Shown in pieces: positions 39,263-49,542 of a stretch of DNA of 64,000 nt (position 1 is the stretch's first letter; each line of letters starts with the position of its first letter). Location of the stretch: positions 2,996,621 to 3,060,620 of the forward strand of contig WNKI01000001.1 in NCBI GenBank assembly GCA_015350385.1, given 5' to 3'. The position numbers were made by a program, and so were the translations under genes. This DNA comes from Aculops lycopersici (lineage: Eukaryota; Arthropoda; Arachnida; Trombidiformes; Eriophyidae). Below the pieces are notes generated by a model. It was not told where the DNA came from, did no database searches, and saw nothing but the letters and a program-made list of their open reading frames with translations.

Positions 39263-41557
39263 ATGAATCAAAATCACCAATCCTCAGGGCTATATACCCC
39301 CATTAATAATATGAATAGCCATGCATCGTTACTATTATCCCAAGCTGGGCCTACAATTATATCCTCATCACCATCGCCACTTCAGAGCAACACGAACGCG
39401 ACCCAAAATAATAGCAACAATATTACAAAAAATAACATCAACAATAATCCTCGAGCCTCGCCAAATGCAACCTCAACTCAGGCTAGCAACTCGGATTTAC
39501 AGACACCATCGAGAAGAATTTCATCCACACCATTGCTTACGGCGCCTAATCTTTTGGACAACAACGACCAATCATCTTCACAAATCAATATTAGAACAGA
39601 CAATCCGCTCGTCATAAGTCTCGATGATATTAACATTAACTTCAAGAAACCTCAAAATGAAATATTCAAACAATTAGATGGAAAAATCCAAAAGATTGTC
39701 GCCGCTCATTCTAGCCTAAATAAGCTCTATGCCCTGAACGATTTCTCCAGCCTTAGCGCAAAGAGACCATTTGAGTTACCACCTCAACTTCCGCCACCAC
39801 CACCTTGGGTTCCAAAGACCGGAGCTGGGCAGAGCAAAGTCAAAGGTTGGTCGGAGGAGGCTATCGAAAGGCTTATCAACCCGAATATGAATCAAGCTAC
39901 TACTAATCCTCCCCTAGTTGAACGCAAACCTAGAAGGGCTCATATACAAAGAGATCCCTGGCATGAGAGGATGCGTGAGATGGCTAAAGCCCATTTGGGC
40001 AAGGTTAGAATTAAGCAGAACATGCTGGCAGCGAGCGGAAATGCAAGCGGAAAAGCCTCTATTGGACTAGATTCAGCTATATCAAAGCTACACCAAAGGC
40101 GCCAGCAGCAACATCCATACAAGTCTCAACCAGGGGCCCATTCGGATTTGCCTTCTCGTCCAGGTCAAATGATCAAGGCACCTGCTCACTTGATCAGAGC
40201 TAGTAACCCTTCTCTGATTCGTCCACAGCAACAACCAGGTCAACCTAGGAACTTGGTTCCGGTATCCCCCGCTCAGATATCCCCCGCTCAACTATCCTTA
40301 CTCACTCAAAGGATAAAAGAGACTCTCGAGGGCGAATCTAGGTTCAACAAGACTGCTGAGCGTGTTCAAAAGCCAACAAGCGTATCGGCGGAGGAAATAT
40401 CTAAATGGAGACAGCAGATTAATGCATCTGCCTCACCAAATGAAGTACCGGAAACAAGAGAGAAGCAAATATTAGATAAACTCGTCAAATGTATTCAACA
40501 GGAAATATCTGCCGCAACACGTGACATGAAGTTCAATTCTCCAGTTCGGAAACCGCCGACAAATCGAGATCAAATTCCTCTCGACAGCAGAACAAGCGCT
40601 CAAGCATTATACAACACCATCAGAAGAGAGACAAGCTTGCTTCTTGGTAAACAAGGTCACCAGCAAGGTACCAATCAACAGGCTTCTTTGTTACGAAACC
40701 CCCAAAATCAAAACAGATCGCCAGTGAGTAGATCACTCATAATCAAGTCACATACTGTCAAGGTAGTTGTTCCACCGACTGAATATCATCAACCTACAGG
40801 TTCGGAGCAGAAAGATAGCTCGGAAAATGTTGATGAACGAGCAACTAGCAGAAAACAGTCGAAAGAAACTAATGAGTTGACCTACCAATTCATCAAGACC
40901 AAACTCAAGATGTTCCAAGAGGTTAATAGAGTTTGTTTGGGTAGTGCCAAGAATTTTAAGTTGGATCTGAAAGACCTTCGTGATATGATGCGACTGAAGA
41001 AGCAAACACCAAAAACTCTCGATAGTATTGTGGATAGACTGCAAGCCAAGCGGTCCAGTTCGCCTGCTGATAGCGACTCGTTGCTAGCCAATCAGAACGC
41101 CAGCTTCAAACAAAAGATCATCCAGTCATCAGCGAAGCTCCTCCAATCATCTCAACAATCACCACAACTCTCGGCCCCGACCCCAATACCCATCTTTCGT
41201 ACCAACTCCCTGTCACCCAACAAGGGGGGACAACTTAGATCAGTCAATCTCAAGTCAAAGCGATCGAAGAAATCTCATACTTTCGGTTTGAAGTTTAACA
41301 ATTACCTCGAGAAGGACAACTCTCAATTAAGCACAGATAGCATGACCATAGAACAGTATGCCCGAGGTCTTGGACTTTTCAGACCGAATGATGTATCCTT
41401 GAGAAGACGCCAAGAACAACTCTCCCAATCAGAGTCAAGGTGGAAGATGCCTGTTAGTAATCGACCCCTGAGATTAAGAAGACTACGAGCCGAAGGAATG
41501 CCACTTATGCCTGCAAGCGCTAGCTACAAGGCCACCAGAAGGGTTGGCTTGCAATGA
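39263..41557 (+). CDS. Unrecognised basic, disordered protein (764 aa)
   Basis: I do not recognise this protein. The frame is 764 codons. The first 95 residues are Asn/Ser/Thr-rich. At about 125-195 there is an ordered-looking block (VISLDDININFKKP, IQKIVAAHSSLNKLYAL), then a proline run (LPPQLPPPPPWVP) that could bind SH3, WW or EVH1 domains. A charged helix follows at about 225-255 (RDPWHERMREMAKAHLG). Gln- and Pro-rich linkers surround short helical blocks (about 345-360 and 530-580). The C-terminus is strongly basic with RLRRLRAEG. No signal peptide, membrane segment or enzyme motif is seen. Overall it looks like a nuclear or scaffold protein. The 2.3 kb intronless frame and non-random amino-acid use support real coding. 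Confidence 0.8.
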   Translation: MNQNHQSSGLYTPINNMNSHASLLLSQAGPTIISSSPSPLQSNTNATQNNSNNITKNNINNNPRASPNATSTQASNSDLQTPSRRISSTPLLTAPNLLDNNDQSSSQINIRTDNPLVISLDDININFKKPQNEIFKQLDGKIQKIVAAHSSLNKLYALNDFSSLSAKRPFELPPQLPPPPPWVPKTGAGQSKVKGWSEEAIERLINPNMNQATTNPPLVERKPRRAHIQRDPWHERMREMAKAHLGKVRIKQNMLAASGNASGKASIGLDSAISKLHQRRQQQHPYKSQPGAHSDLPSRPGQMIKAPAHLIRASNPSLIRPQQQPGQPRNLVPVSPAQISPAQLSLLTQRIKETLEGESRFNKTAERVQKPTSVSAEEISKWRQQINASASPNEVPETREKQILDKLVKCIQQEISAATRDMKFNSPVRKPPTNRDQIPLDSRTSAQALYNTIRRETSLLLGKQGHQQGTNQQASLLRNPQNQNRSPVSRSLIIKSHTVKVVVPPTEYHQPTGSEQKDSSENVDERATSRKQSKETNELTYQFIKTKLKMFQEVNRVCLGSAKNFKLDLKDLRDMMRLKKQTPKTLDSIVDRLQAKRSSSPADSDSLLANQNASFKQKIIQSSAKLLQSSQQSPQLSAPTPIPIFRTNSLSPNKGGQLRSVNLKSKRSKKSHTFGLKFNNYLEKDNSQLSTDSMTIEQYARGLGLFRPNDVSLRRRQEQLSQSESRWKMPVSNRPLRLRRLRAEGMPLMPASASYKATRRVGLQ

Positions 41558-41954
41558 AAGCATGAAACGCTCACAATACTAATCTTGTTATGGCATCCAA
41601 ATATGAGTTTGAATCAGCTCTACATACTCATCGTGATTCAGTACACTACCCTTAAAGTATTAAATGAAATTAGCAACGCAGGATATGATCTAAATAAGGA
41701 GCCTCTTCCTCTTTTCTTATGACAGAATTTATTGGTGATTTTTCACGTTGGTTTATTCGATCGTTTGCTCCTTGCTGTTCGACCAACAAATCACTTTTCT
41801 AAAGTTGACCACTTCTGGCTGATCAAACCCAACTGACTTGGATGCTCATAGGTGGGGACAAATCTAGGAAGTTGAGAAAATGAAGTCCACGATCTGACTT
41901 ATGTGAAACTACTCGTAAGTGTTGATTTGAGATTTGTACTTTATTCGTTTACTT
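41558..41954. other. Convergent 3' gap between the 764-aa gene and symplekin
   Basis: A 397-bp gap with no coding potential. It should hold the 3' UTR of the 764-residue gene. I find no frame here that could encode the missing symplekin C-terminus. Confidence 0.5.
41940..41945 (-). terminator. Polyadenylation signal for symplekin (AATAAA, minus strand)
   Basis: TTTATT on the plus strand reads AATAAA on the minus strand and lies 9 bp after the symplekin stop. It indicates a very short 3' UTR and supports the stop as the true end of the gene. Confidence 0.55.
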
Positions 41955-43904
41955 TTACTTTTCATCCTCTTGTTCCTGGTCTTGATTTGATAGGTTGTAG
42001 TATTCGTCTCTTAGAGCGTAAAGTTTTGGTAATATGATATCCCTGTCCTTGCTATCTTTAAGATCCATAGCTCGTTCTAGATACGAGTTGAAGCAATCAA
42101 AGTAGTTTTTGAGTAAATCTTGATGATCAAATAAGTTGATTTGTCGTTTGGTAGCTTTCTTAACCGCAAGATCAAAGTTTTTCTTTATGATGGCATAACA
42201 AATTTCATGCCTGTTTTGAAGATCACCGAAAATATAATCTTGAATAATTTGTGGGCAATCAGTATTGTTGAACTCATTTGCCAATGTGGAAAGCACTTTT
42301 TTCTTAATTTCCATCTGGGGAGGCGAGATATAATTACGTTTCTCCTCGCCCAATATCCTTTTAACGGATTCAACAACTATCCTCTTCTTCTCTTTTTCGT
42401 CAAGCTCCTGAGTTAATTTGTTAAAATCAAGATGTTTGGCTTTGGCTTGGGAAGCAGCAAGACTAGCTTGGGAACCCGTAACATTCGTAGTTTGCGATCG
42501 AAGGCCGGATTCTAGCTTGATACGCTTCTGAGCTTCATTTGAGTTATTGTTCGTGGATAGAGGATCACCACATCCAAACTTGTGTTTGAAATCATTGATC
42601 ACCTTCGATATCTCAACAGGTCTTGAGCCTACCGCCTGTAGCAGCTGAGTTATTTGGGGTTGGAATCGTTCCAGAGCATAAGGGTGCTTCAACATGACAG
42701 TCAATTGAACTTTCAAAAACTTTCTCACTGATTGTACTTGGCTTTCCGTTAAAGTTGGGGGCAGCCTACTGTTCAATGTTTCCATGGCCTGTATCACACG
42801 GCCCATAAAGAGACGATACCTTTGCTTAGCCAAAATAACAAGCGATTGCATAGTTGCCATAAGGTTAACGCTTGATATATGAGACGTTCCGTGAAAAACA
42901 ACAAGTTGCTGGAATCTCTTCTTTGCGGCCTCAACTAACTCGAGCTTATGTTCCTCATTAAATAAAACACCGTTCCTAGGTAAACCCGCAATGTTATTTG
43001 AGATGAGTTCATCTGCTATCTTAATAGGCATTATCATTGGATCAATCAGATTCAACTCATGGCTCTTGTCTGTATATTTATCGATGGGGGTCTGTAAAAG
43101 CACAATAGTCTCGATAAATTTGATACTCTGAGTTCTAACTCCATCATTGTTCGTGGACTCTAGTAAGCTGCAAACGAGATTCTTAATTTGCAACCACATA
43201 GCCCAGGTCTTTACAATTTCATTCGACAACAAAGAGTTATCGCCGGAAGGAGTTGGTACAACTTTCATCTCATCTACTGGGAATTGTTGCAGTTGGTTTT
43301 GTGGCGATACAGGTTGTTGTTGTTGGTTGCTTTGCTGCTGTTGTGGCGTTGGACTACCAGGCTCAATTTTTACAGTTAAGGCAGCCGGCGATGTTGATCC
43401 CATCTGTTGGGGCGATGAGGGTGACTGACCACTATGGAGACCCCCGCTAGTAGCATTTGCTGCCGCAGGTGGTTTCGTATCATCATTGTCATTTGTAGTG
43501 GCAGTGTTACCGGTTGTTTGGTTGTTGTTGCTATTGTTGTGGCTTGCAATCCATTGAGCCAGAGCACGATAAAATTGTGTTGCAGTCTGAATGGATCGCT
43601 TTACAACGTCAGTATTTGTATCATTAAGCAGCATGCTCAAGCTTAGTAAAGCCTTGGGGCATAATCGGCAATCAACTTTGCAAGCAGCCTCGATGAATGT
43701 GAGAACGAATTTCCTAACATTTGGCGAGCGATCATTTTGAAAGGCCAATATGTCATGAAAAAAGTTCTCAATACTGAGGTTGTGCTCGTGATTCAAGGCA
43801 AGTTCCTTGATTTGATACAATAAGTCAACCTTTTTGCTACCATCCGCCTCAACAGAGGCCAGATTGATAAGTTCTATAAGGCGATCTTCAATTTGGTTGG
43901 CCAT
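41955..43904 (-). CDS. SYMPK: Symplekin/Pta1, short form lacking the C-terminal domain
   Basis: Symplekin is the scaffold of the mRNA 3'-end cleavage machinery (CPSF/CstF and histone pre-mRNA factors). The N-terminal helical HEAT domain (DUF3453 type) is clear: LASVEADGSKKVDLLYQIKE, SPNVRKFVLTFIEAAC, NDTNTDVVKRSIQ. After a Gln/Asn/Pro-rich insertion (about 122-205) the domain resumes through LPPTLTESQVQSVRKFLKVQL and RFQPQITQLLQAVG, both family hallmarks. A middle helical region reaches residue 640. Symplekins are usually about 1150-1270 residues, with a conserved C-terminal domain that contacts CPSF73/CPSF100. That half is absent: the stop is followed within 9 bp by a poly(A) signal, and the neighbouring gap has no coding sequence. 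It is intronless. Confidence 0.88.
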   Translation of the reverse strand: MANQIEDRLIELINLASVEADGSKKVDLLYQIKELALNHEHNLSIENFFHDILAFQNDRSPNVRKFVLTFIEAACKVDCRLCPKALLSLSMLLNDTNTDVVKRSIQTATQFYRALAQWIASHNNSNNNQTTGNTATTNDNDDTKPPAAANATSGGLHSGQSPSSPQQMGSTSPAALTVKIEPGSPTPQQQQSNQQQQPVSPQNQLQQFPVDEMKVVPTPSGDNSLLSNEIVKTWAMWLQIKNLVCSLLESTNNDGVRTQSIKFIETIVLLQTPIDKYTDKSHELNLIDPMIMPIKIADELISNNIAGLPRNGVLFNEEHKLELVEAAKKRFQQLVVFHGTSHISSVNLMATMQSLVILAKQRYRLFMGRVIQAMETLNSRLPPTLTESQVQSVRKFLKVQLTVMLKHPYALERFQPQITQLLQAVGSRPVEISKVINDFKHKFGCGDPLSTNNNSNEAQKRIKLESGLRSQTTNVTGSQASLAASQAKAKHLDFNKLTQELDEKEKKRIVVESVKRILGEEKRNYISPPQMEIKKKVLSTLANEFNNTDCPQIIQDYIFGDLQNRHEICYAIIKKNFDLAVKKATKRQINLFDHQDLLKNYFDCFNSYLERAMDLKDSKDRDIILPKLYALRDEYYNLSNQDQEQEDEK

Positions 43905-43960
43905 CTCAATGAGGCTCGCTCAATATGGTATATAGTTTTATGGTTTGTATGTATATAACT

Positions 43961-43996
43961 AGTAGTGGTAGTAGTAGTAGTAGTAGTAGTGGTATC
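43961..43996. repeat. (GTA)n trinucleotide repeat
   Basis: A run of about ten GTA/TAG units with one GTG interruption at each end, about 60-90 bp upstream of the symplekin start codon, so probably in its promoter or 5' UTR. Confidence 0.85.
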
Positions 43997-44938
43997 GGTA
44001 GTATAAGGAGGCGTGTAAAGATAAAGTAATGGTAGCATTAGGTAAGGAGAGCGGATTATTATAAGGGAGGAGAGGAGATTTTATATATATCCATTAAACC
44101 ATAATAATAACCAATCGTTCTAAAGAGAGGTAAGAAGAATGTTGGTTCTCGATATTTATGTGTCGTCTAGATATGGATCGTTGGAACCTTTTGTAAATTT
44201 ACAAGTAATTGCAATGCAATTTTTCTCTCTTTCTTACTTCCCATAGCCATAACACAGGAGCACCGAATAAAGGGCACCACACTCGCTGCCTTCCCCCACA
44301 AGCAAACTGCGCGCCAAAGCCGCACTCCTCACTCGCCTACGCTACCTTCCCCCACCCTCTCTTTCTCTGTCTGTAGACCGCCCTTTCGAGCGGGACATTC
44401 TGGACGTCGTCGCGGCAGCCGCTGCGGTAGAAACGAGTGTGAGTCAAGTTTTAATACGCACATCGCCCAATGGTGGCCAGTGTATATAGAAAGCAGGCGA
44501 CGTTGTCGCCGGCACCACTCTGCATTATCAATACAGCCCTAAGCTGACCGGCTTGTCGGCTGTTGGGTTAGCGTCGTCGCCAACAAGTCTCCCTCTAATT
44601 CATCGCAAGGTTACCCTCACTTGCGGCTGCTCAAGATCTTGCTCGCTCTAGAGTACAGCTCACGTTTTGCGACACTTGTTCTCTAGCGTGACAGCTGTAC
44701 TATCTTGGCGACAAGGCCGCCGAGCTGATTCGATGATCTCCAACTCTCAAGCTGATGATCGGGCATCAGCGGTCGTCTAGCCTGCTTTTATAGATTTTTT
44801 TGCACCATGACGCAGGAGACAAAGCTCATTACAGTTATTGTGTTGGGTATGACTAACTCTTCACTTATTGAGGCGTCGATTTGCCTTCGTCTATCCAGCC
44901 AAAAGTTATGGGCCCATCTAGTAGGTTACATTAGGGAC

Positions 44939-44981
44939 TTGCCAGTAGCTATGAGCGCCGCTAGCTCATAGCTACTGGCAA
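44939..44981. other. Perfect 18-bp inverted repeat with 7-nt loop
   Basis: Arms 44939-44956 and 44964-44981 are exact reverse complements, with a GC-containing 7-base loop. It is in non-coding sequence between symplekin and PPM1. It could be a cruciform, an RNA hairpin or a footprint of a small inverted-repeat element. It is too short for a typical animal pre-miRNA. Confidence 0.7.
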
Positions 44982-46364
44982 CCGCTTTATAGCCGTCAAT
45001 ATGTGTCTAATACATTCAGACTGTATTTATGTTTATTGGATGCACCTGGCGACAAGTTTCACCTGCCGGATTCTAACTTGAGAATCTTTTTACTTTGATG
45101 CCGAGAACCAAAGCAGGCTACTCGCTACATTGAAATTCCTGCAGTCTAAACTCGCGTTTTGACAGTGAGAACTAAGAGAAAAATCGCATAAACGACTTCT
45201 CGCTCGAATCGAATACACATGTTGTGTGAGCGAGACAAGTAAACAGACAGTGGTGCAAAATTTTGGTAGCATAAAGAGCTGACGCACTCCCAGACACACG
45301 CACCAACACAGACATCCTCCGTTGAAGGTACAGAATGTAAGAAAAAAATTCTGGTTCCAAACAAAAATCCCTAATTTCGCGCGAGAATCGCGCGTTACTG
45401 GCTACCACTTTACCCAGTGCTGCTGCTGCCTCAACCCGCGGTGATAACCACACTGTGGCCAAATCTGCGTTGCAGCAGCGAGTAATGGCGACGCTCTATT
45501 GGCGGCGAGCGCGGATTTGTTGTGCAAATTTCTCCGCACTAATTTTACACCATTTCTGCTTTCCCTTCTCGTGTAGCCCCTAAGAGACTGCAGAGAGATC
45601 GGCGTCGTTCGTTTATCTATCTATCTAATGCATCCATCAATATTATCACCATAGAGTCTCTAATAAAAACCCTACAAACATATTGTCCACATCCTCGCGA
45701 GCAAATCTCAATTTCTTCACCTCGGACTCATTATTACTCAACGAACCAATATTCTATCATTGCCATCAACATCAATAAATACAAACACCAACACTAACGC
45801 TTTGGCCAACAAACTTACATACAATATATACATAATTCTATGGGTGAATCATCACGAATGGTATGAAGTCAATGTTATTGTTGTGACTATAAACAACTTT
45901 CATTCAGTCATTACACTGCTAACTAGAAATAGCGTTGCCGCCGCCGTCGCTCCCGCTCGAAGCAAAACAATCAATCGACATCTTGATTATCAACTCCCTG
46001 CTACTTGATCATATGGAATAAAGTAAGCAAACCTGAGGAATAGAGGAAGGTAACTCTAGCTCGCACTCCATATCACTAACTGAACATGGCCGACTAATAC
46101 TGAGACTGTGTCATCACTGTTGCGTTCTCTATGCATTAATCAGGTCATTTATAAGAAGGGAGTGAAGAAAAAGATTTTATTAGAAACTATGAATTGACCG
46201 AGGAACTAGATCAACTATAAGCAACAACATCAATACATTGTTACCTGTTTTTCTCCATATACTATACATAATATTATATAAAACACAATTCTCATTGAAC
46301 CAACTCACCGACAGAGAAACTTTTACAAAATTTGAAACAACAACCAAAAATCTAATCCGGCAAC

Positions 46365-47690
46365 ATGGGTGGCATGCTATCTCACCCTGTTACCAATAAG
46401 AGCACTGACTCAGGCGAGGGTCTAGGTTTGCGCTATGGGTTAAGCTCAATGCAGGGCTGGCGATCAGAGATGGAGGATGCTCACGATATACAAGTGGGTT
46501 TAAGATATGGCCTCGAGGATTGGTCTTTCTTTGCCGTATTCGATGGGCATGCTGGCAAGAGGGCGGCTGCATTTGCTGCTTGGAATTTATTGGAGTATAT
46601 CCTACGTGATAGCCATTTTGAACTCGAGACTGAGAGCCACCCTGAGCACATGTATATCGAGCCCGATTTAGATAACATGAGTGACCCAAACCGGAATGGC
46701 GTTAAGCATCCAGTACCTATCTCAGTCCATCCAAAGACTACATCAGATAGTGAAGCGCTCAAAAACTTTTTGGACATTATGGATATAATGTCGTCAAGAC
46801 CCATTAACGTTGGGGAGGAAACCAGACCGCCCAAGTTTGGTTCGTTTCCGGTGCTCAAACAGTTGGATATGGTTAAGAATGCGATCAAGTCCGGCTTCTT
46901 AAAGATAGACAATAATATGAGACTTACATCACAAGATACGAGCGGCTGTACCGCCATTTGCTCACTTATATCTCCCACTCATCTATTCATTGCAAATTGC
47001 GGTGATTCTAGAGCGGTTCTATACGATGGAACGAGCCTTAAATTTGTTACTGAAGATCACAAACCTTTCAATCCTAAAGAGAGGAAACGGATAATCGACG
47101 CCGGTGGTCAGGCAACTCAAAGAATCAACGGAACCCTAGCTGTATCCAGAGCCCTGGGTGACTTTGAGTTTAAAAAGGATCACAGGAGGGGACCGTGTGC
47201 GCAGCTTGTTTCACCGGAACCGGAAGTCACCTCGATCGAGCGTCTCCCTCAAGATGAGTTTCTGATTCTAGCTTGTGACGGAATCTGGGACGTTATGGAC
47301 AACGATGACCTATGCCAATTTGTGAGACACAAGTTGTTGACAGAGCCAAACATTGAGGAGATTTGCTCCTCAGTCTTGGACGTTTGCTTGAACAAAGGGA
47401 GTAGAGATAATATGAGCATAATTATTGTGGTTTTTGAGAATGGTCCCAAGGTTGACGAGATGGAAGTTGAGAAGGCTAAGCAAAATGACCAGATCTTGAT
47501 CGAAGCTGCAGAGACATTCTTGCAGGAAGCCCAAGGGTTGGAGTTCAACGACTTTGTATTGTACTGTAAAACACAAGATGATTTCCCAAAGTCAGCTCTG
47601 CCTCCTGGTGGAGGGATTGAGGCCAAATACGATCTGCTGCGGAAGATATTCGAAGGGAGCAGCAATGCGACAAATGAGAAGAGTCAATAA
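46365..47690 (+). CDS. PPM1: PPM1A/PPM1B-type protein phosphatase 2C
   Basis: A metal-dependent Ser/Thr phosphatase. The N-terminal MGG fits myristoylation, as in PPM1A/B. PP2C motifs in order: RSEMED (33-38), FDGHAG (59-64, metal-binding Asp60), GCTAICSLI with NCGDSRAVL, EDHKP, the LAVSRALGDF block, LACDGIWDVMD (Asp305) and GSRDNMS (Asp348). All metal ligands are present, so it should be active. The C-terminal region from about 355 matches the PP2C_C helical domain specific to PPM1A/B (alphabet in fly), which downregulates stress-kinase, TGF-beta and NF-kB signalling. An acidic insertion of about 75 residues lies between FDGHAG and GCTA (about 86-160), longer than in mammalian PPM1A. Total 441 residues. 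It converges with GOLPH3. Confidence 0.95.
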   Translation: MGGMLSHPVTNKSTDSGEGLGLRYGLSSMQGWRSEMEDAHDIQVGLRYGLEDWSFFAVFDGHAGKRAAAFAAWNLLEYILRDSHFELETESHPEHMYIEPDLDNMSDPNRNGVKHPVPISVHPKTTSDSEALKNFLDIMDIMSSRPINVGEETRPPKFGSFPVLKQLDMVKNAIKSGFLKIDNNMRLTSQDTSGCTAICSLISPTHLFIANCGDSRAVLYDGTSLKFVTEDHKPFNPKERKRIIDAGGQATQRINGTLAVSRALGDFEFKKDHRRGPCAQLVSPEPEVTSIERLPQDEFLILACDGIWDVMDNDDLCQFVRHKLLTEPNIEEICSSVLDVCLNKGSRDNMSIIIVVFENGPKVDEMEVEKAKQNDQILIEAAETFLQEAQGLEFNDFVLYCKTQDDFPKSALPPGGGIEAKYDLLRKIFEGSSNATNEKSQ

Positions 47691-47691
47691 A
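47686..47691 (+). terminator. Polyadenylation signal overlapping the PPM1 stop codon
   Basis: The ORF ends CAA TAA followed by A, so AATAAA includes the stop codon, as in the serpin gene. A TTTATT follows directly (47692-47697), readable as AATAAA on the minus strand for GOLPH3 about 170 bp beyond its stop. Confidence 0.5.
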
Positions 47692-47864
47692 TTTATTGAA
47701 TCGATTTGTCCAGACAGTTTTTAGTTGTTTGATTTCATTGTAAGGTGTGGAGTTCTTGTTGCTGTTTGATAATGACGCTTTGATAGATGAAGAGTTCTAG
47801 TGATGATGAAATTTTGAACTCAAGTGTGATTTCTTGGTAGTTGATAGTGTATGATTTCGGGATT

Positions 47865-48785
47865 CTAAGTGGACATGGCTGCAAAAACTGCCCAAAGCGA
47901 TTCATTGGCTTGAGGTTTGGAACCCTCTTGTTCCATATCTAGATCTAGGAGCATTCTGACCCTGCTCATAGCAGTCTCAAAATCGTCGTCAGACAAGGGA
48001 CCAAAGGCGTTTTCTAGTACATCAGAATGGTAGGCCAATATTATCAGTGATAAGACTCGTCTATCCATCATATGTGGATCATTGATCCAATTGCTCAATA
48101 CTGAATCTTGAACTCGTCTTATTAGTTTGCTCTTGATTGGACAGTTAACTAGTGGATGTGTTGTCATATCAAATATGTAAAAACTTTTCTTCTCTGTGCT
48201 AAGAACACCTTTCTCTACTAAACTTTTGGCAATTCTTTCGCGGACGTTTTTAAGTTGAAATCTTAGATTTAAGGGGTTCCATGTTTCGCCGCTCAGGTAA
48301 TGTATCCAAGAGTGTATACTCTCTGGTGGTTGGGTATCATGGATATGTTTTAATGCTTCGTCGAGTAGGGCATCGCCAGTATGACTTGAATTAATAACGT
48401 GCACCTTCCGGGAGGCTAAACTGATCCGTCTTCTATTGCTAACCTTCTCAAGGGTTAATCTTTTTCTCAATATCAACTCGGCCATAATACAACCACGCAA
48501 ACCAACTGACAGGCAATCATTCCAAAATGATGTGTAACCTTGCTTATCTTTTAACCCAATCAAGAAGACCTCCTCCATTAGAGTGAGTTTAGTGTTTCTC
48601 GCATCATATGTGTCCTCTGAGTCAAACAAATCTGGCTCCTCTTCTTGCTGTGATGTGAGATTATTTGATGATGTGTCATCTTGATTTTTGGTTCTATCAT
48701 TTTGGTTTTGAGAGTTGCTATTATTGCTACTTGAGCCAGGCACTCGACGTCTGACAAGCCCACCATCTGAGCTCATGGCTTTCAA
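47865..48785 (-). CDS. GOLPH3: GOLPH3 (Vps74) PI4P-binding Golgi adaptor
   Basis: A peripheral Golgi protein that binds PI4P and COPI and retains glycosyltransferases. The GPP34 fold spans about 65-305: LTLMEEVFLIGLKDKQG, then SFWNDCLSVGLRG with the PI4P-pocket Trp88 and Arg97, then ALKHI, WNPLN, the MTTHPL hairpin, MDRRVLSLIILAYHSDVLENAF and the C-terminal LWAVFAA. The N-terminus has a basic LVRRRV cluster like the COPI-binding arginines of human GOLPH3, then an Asn/Gln-rich disordered stretch. The length, 306 residues, matches human (298). Met-4 is an alternative start giving the family-like MSSDGGLVRRR. It is intronless. Confidence 0.96.
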   Translation of the reverse strand: MKAMSSDGGLVRRRVPGSSSNNSNSQNQNDRTKNQDDTSSNNLTSQQEEEPDLFDSEDTYDARNTKLTLMEEVFLIGLKDKQGYTSFWNDCLSVGLRGCIMAELILRKRLTLEKVSNRRRISLASRKVHVINSSHTGDALLDEALKHIHDTQPPESIHSWIHYLSGETWNPLNLRFQLKNVRERIAKSLVEKGVLSTEKKSFYIFDMTTHPLVNCPIKSKLIRRVQDSVLSNWINDPHMMDRRVLSLIILAYHSDVLENAFGPLSDDDFETAMSRVRMLLDLDMEQEGSKPQANESLWAVFAAMST

Positions 48786-49542
48786 CTCTCAACTGGGGTG
48801 GCTTTAGGTTTATGGGATAGAATTGATGATGTTTCTATTTAAAATCCTGTATTGCAAAGTTCGGTATTTTGAGATTGTATTGCCTCCCGAGTCCGCTGCG
48901 GTTAATATGTGTGGGCTAGTAATATAGACTAATGCAGACAACAATATAACACCTGCGTTAGATAAATAATATCGATAATAGTGATAAATTTTGTTCATGG
49001 AATACAATAGATTGAACGTGGGGTCAATCTGGAAATTGGATCAATTCAACAATAAGATAGCGAGAAATAGAGAAAATAGGAAAGTCCATCTGTCAAAATA
49101 TAAGCATAGCCAACTCCGTGTATTTGTGTTGGCAAGTATGCAGCAGTAACAGAAGCCGCATTCGTGTTGCTGCTCGCCCAAATCGAGTCGACTGCGCACC
49201 TGTGCGGTAACTTCGAATAGCACTGTTTTCTATTGGAGAAACTTGCTGCGGTTGGCACAACACAATACATTGAAGAAGATGAAGAGGATTTATACTGGAG
49301 AAGGGACGTCAAGAGCGATTAGAAAGCGAAAACATTGTGCGCAAAAAAGTATTAAAATAATGATAGCCGGTGACTTGAGCTCTGTATACAACATCATATT
49401 ATACACCTTCATTATTGTTTAATCCATTATTAAATCCCTCTAATCTTAGAACATCCAATAGGAATAATAAATAATATAACATTTATTGGACAAGATTATT
49501 TCGGTCTAATATTAAAAAGACCCTAGATTCCAATTCAGTAAA
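48786..49542. promoter_or_regulatory. Divergent promoter region of GOLPH3 and the DMXL-like gene
   Basis: A 757-bp region between head-to-head start codons. It is AT-rich near both genes. Short open frames here have no recognised content and no element is identified. Confidence 0.5.

Larger units (their letters stand above)
43905..46364. other. Divergent intergenic region between symplekin and PPM1
   Basis: About 2.5 kb with no supported gene. It contains a TAG trinucleotide repeat next to the symplekin start, a CpG-rich stretch (about 44.3-44.75 kb), a perfect 18-bp hairpin at 44.94 kb and an AT-rich leader before PPM1. An 82-codon frame at 45760-46008 is Asn/Thr-rich with no recognised family; it may lie in the PPM1 leader. 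Confidence 0.55.

Noticed and set aside
45760..46008. 82-codon frame upstream of PPM1
   Set aside because: Asn/Thr-rich then basic, no family; at most an upstream frame in the PPM1 leader.
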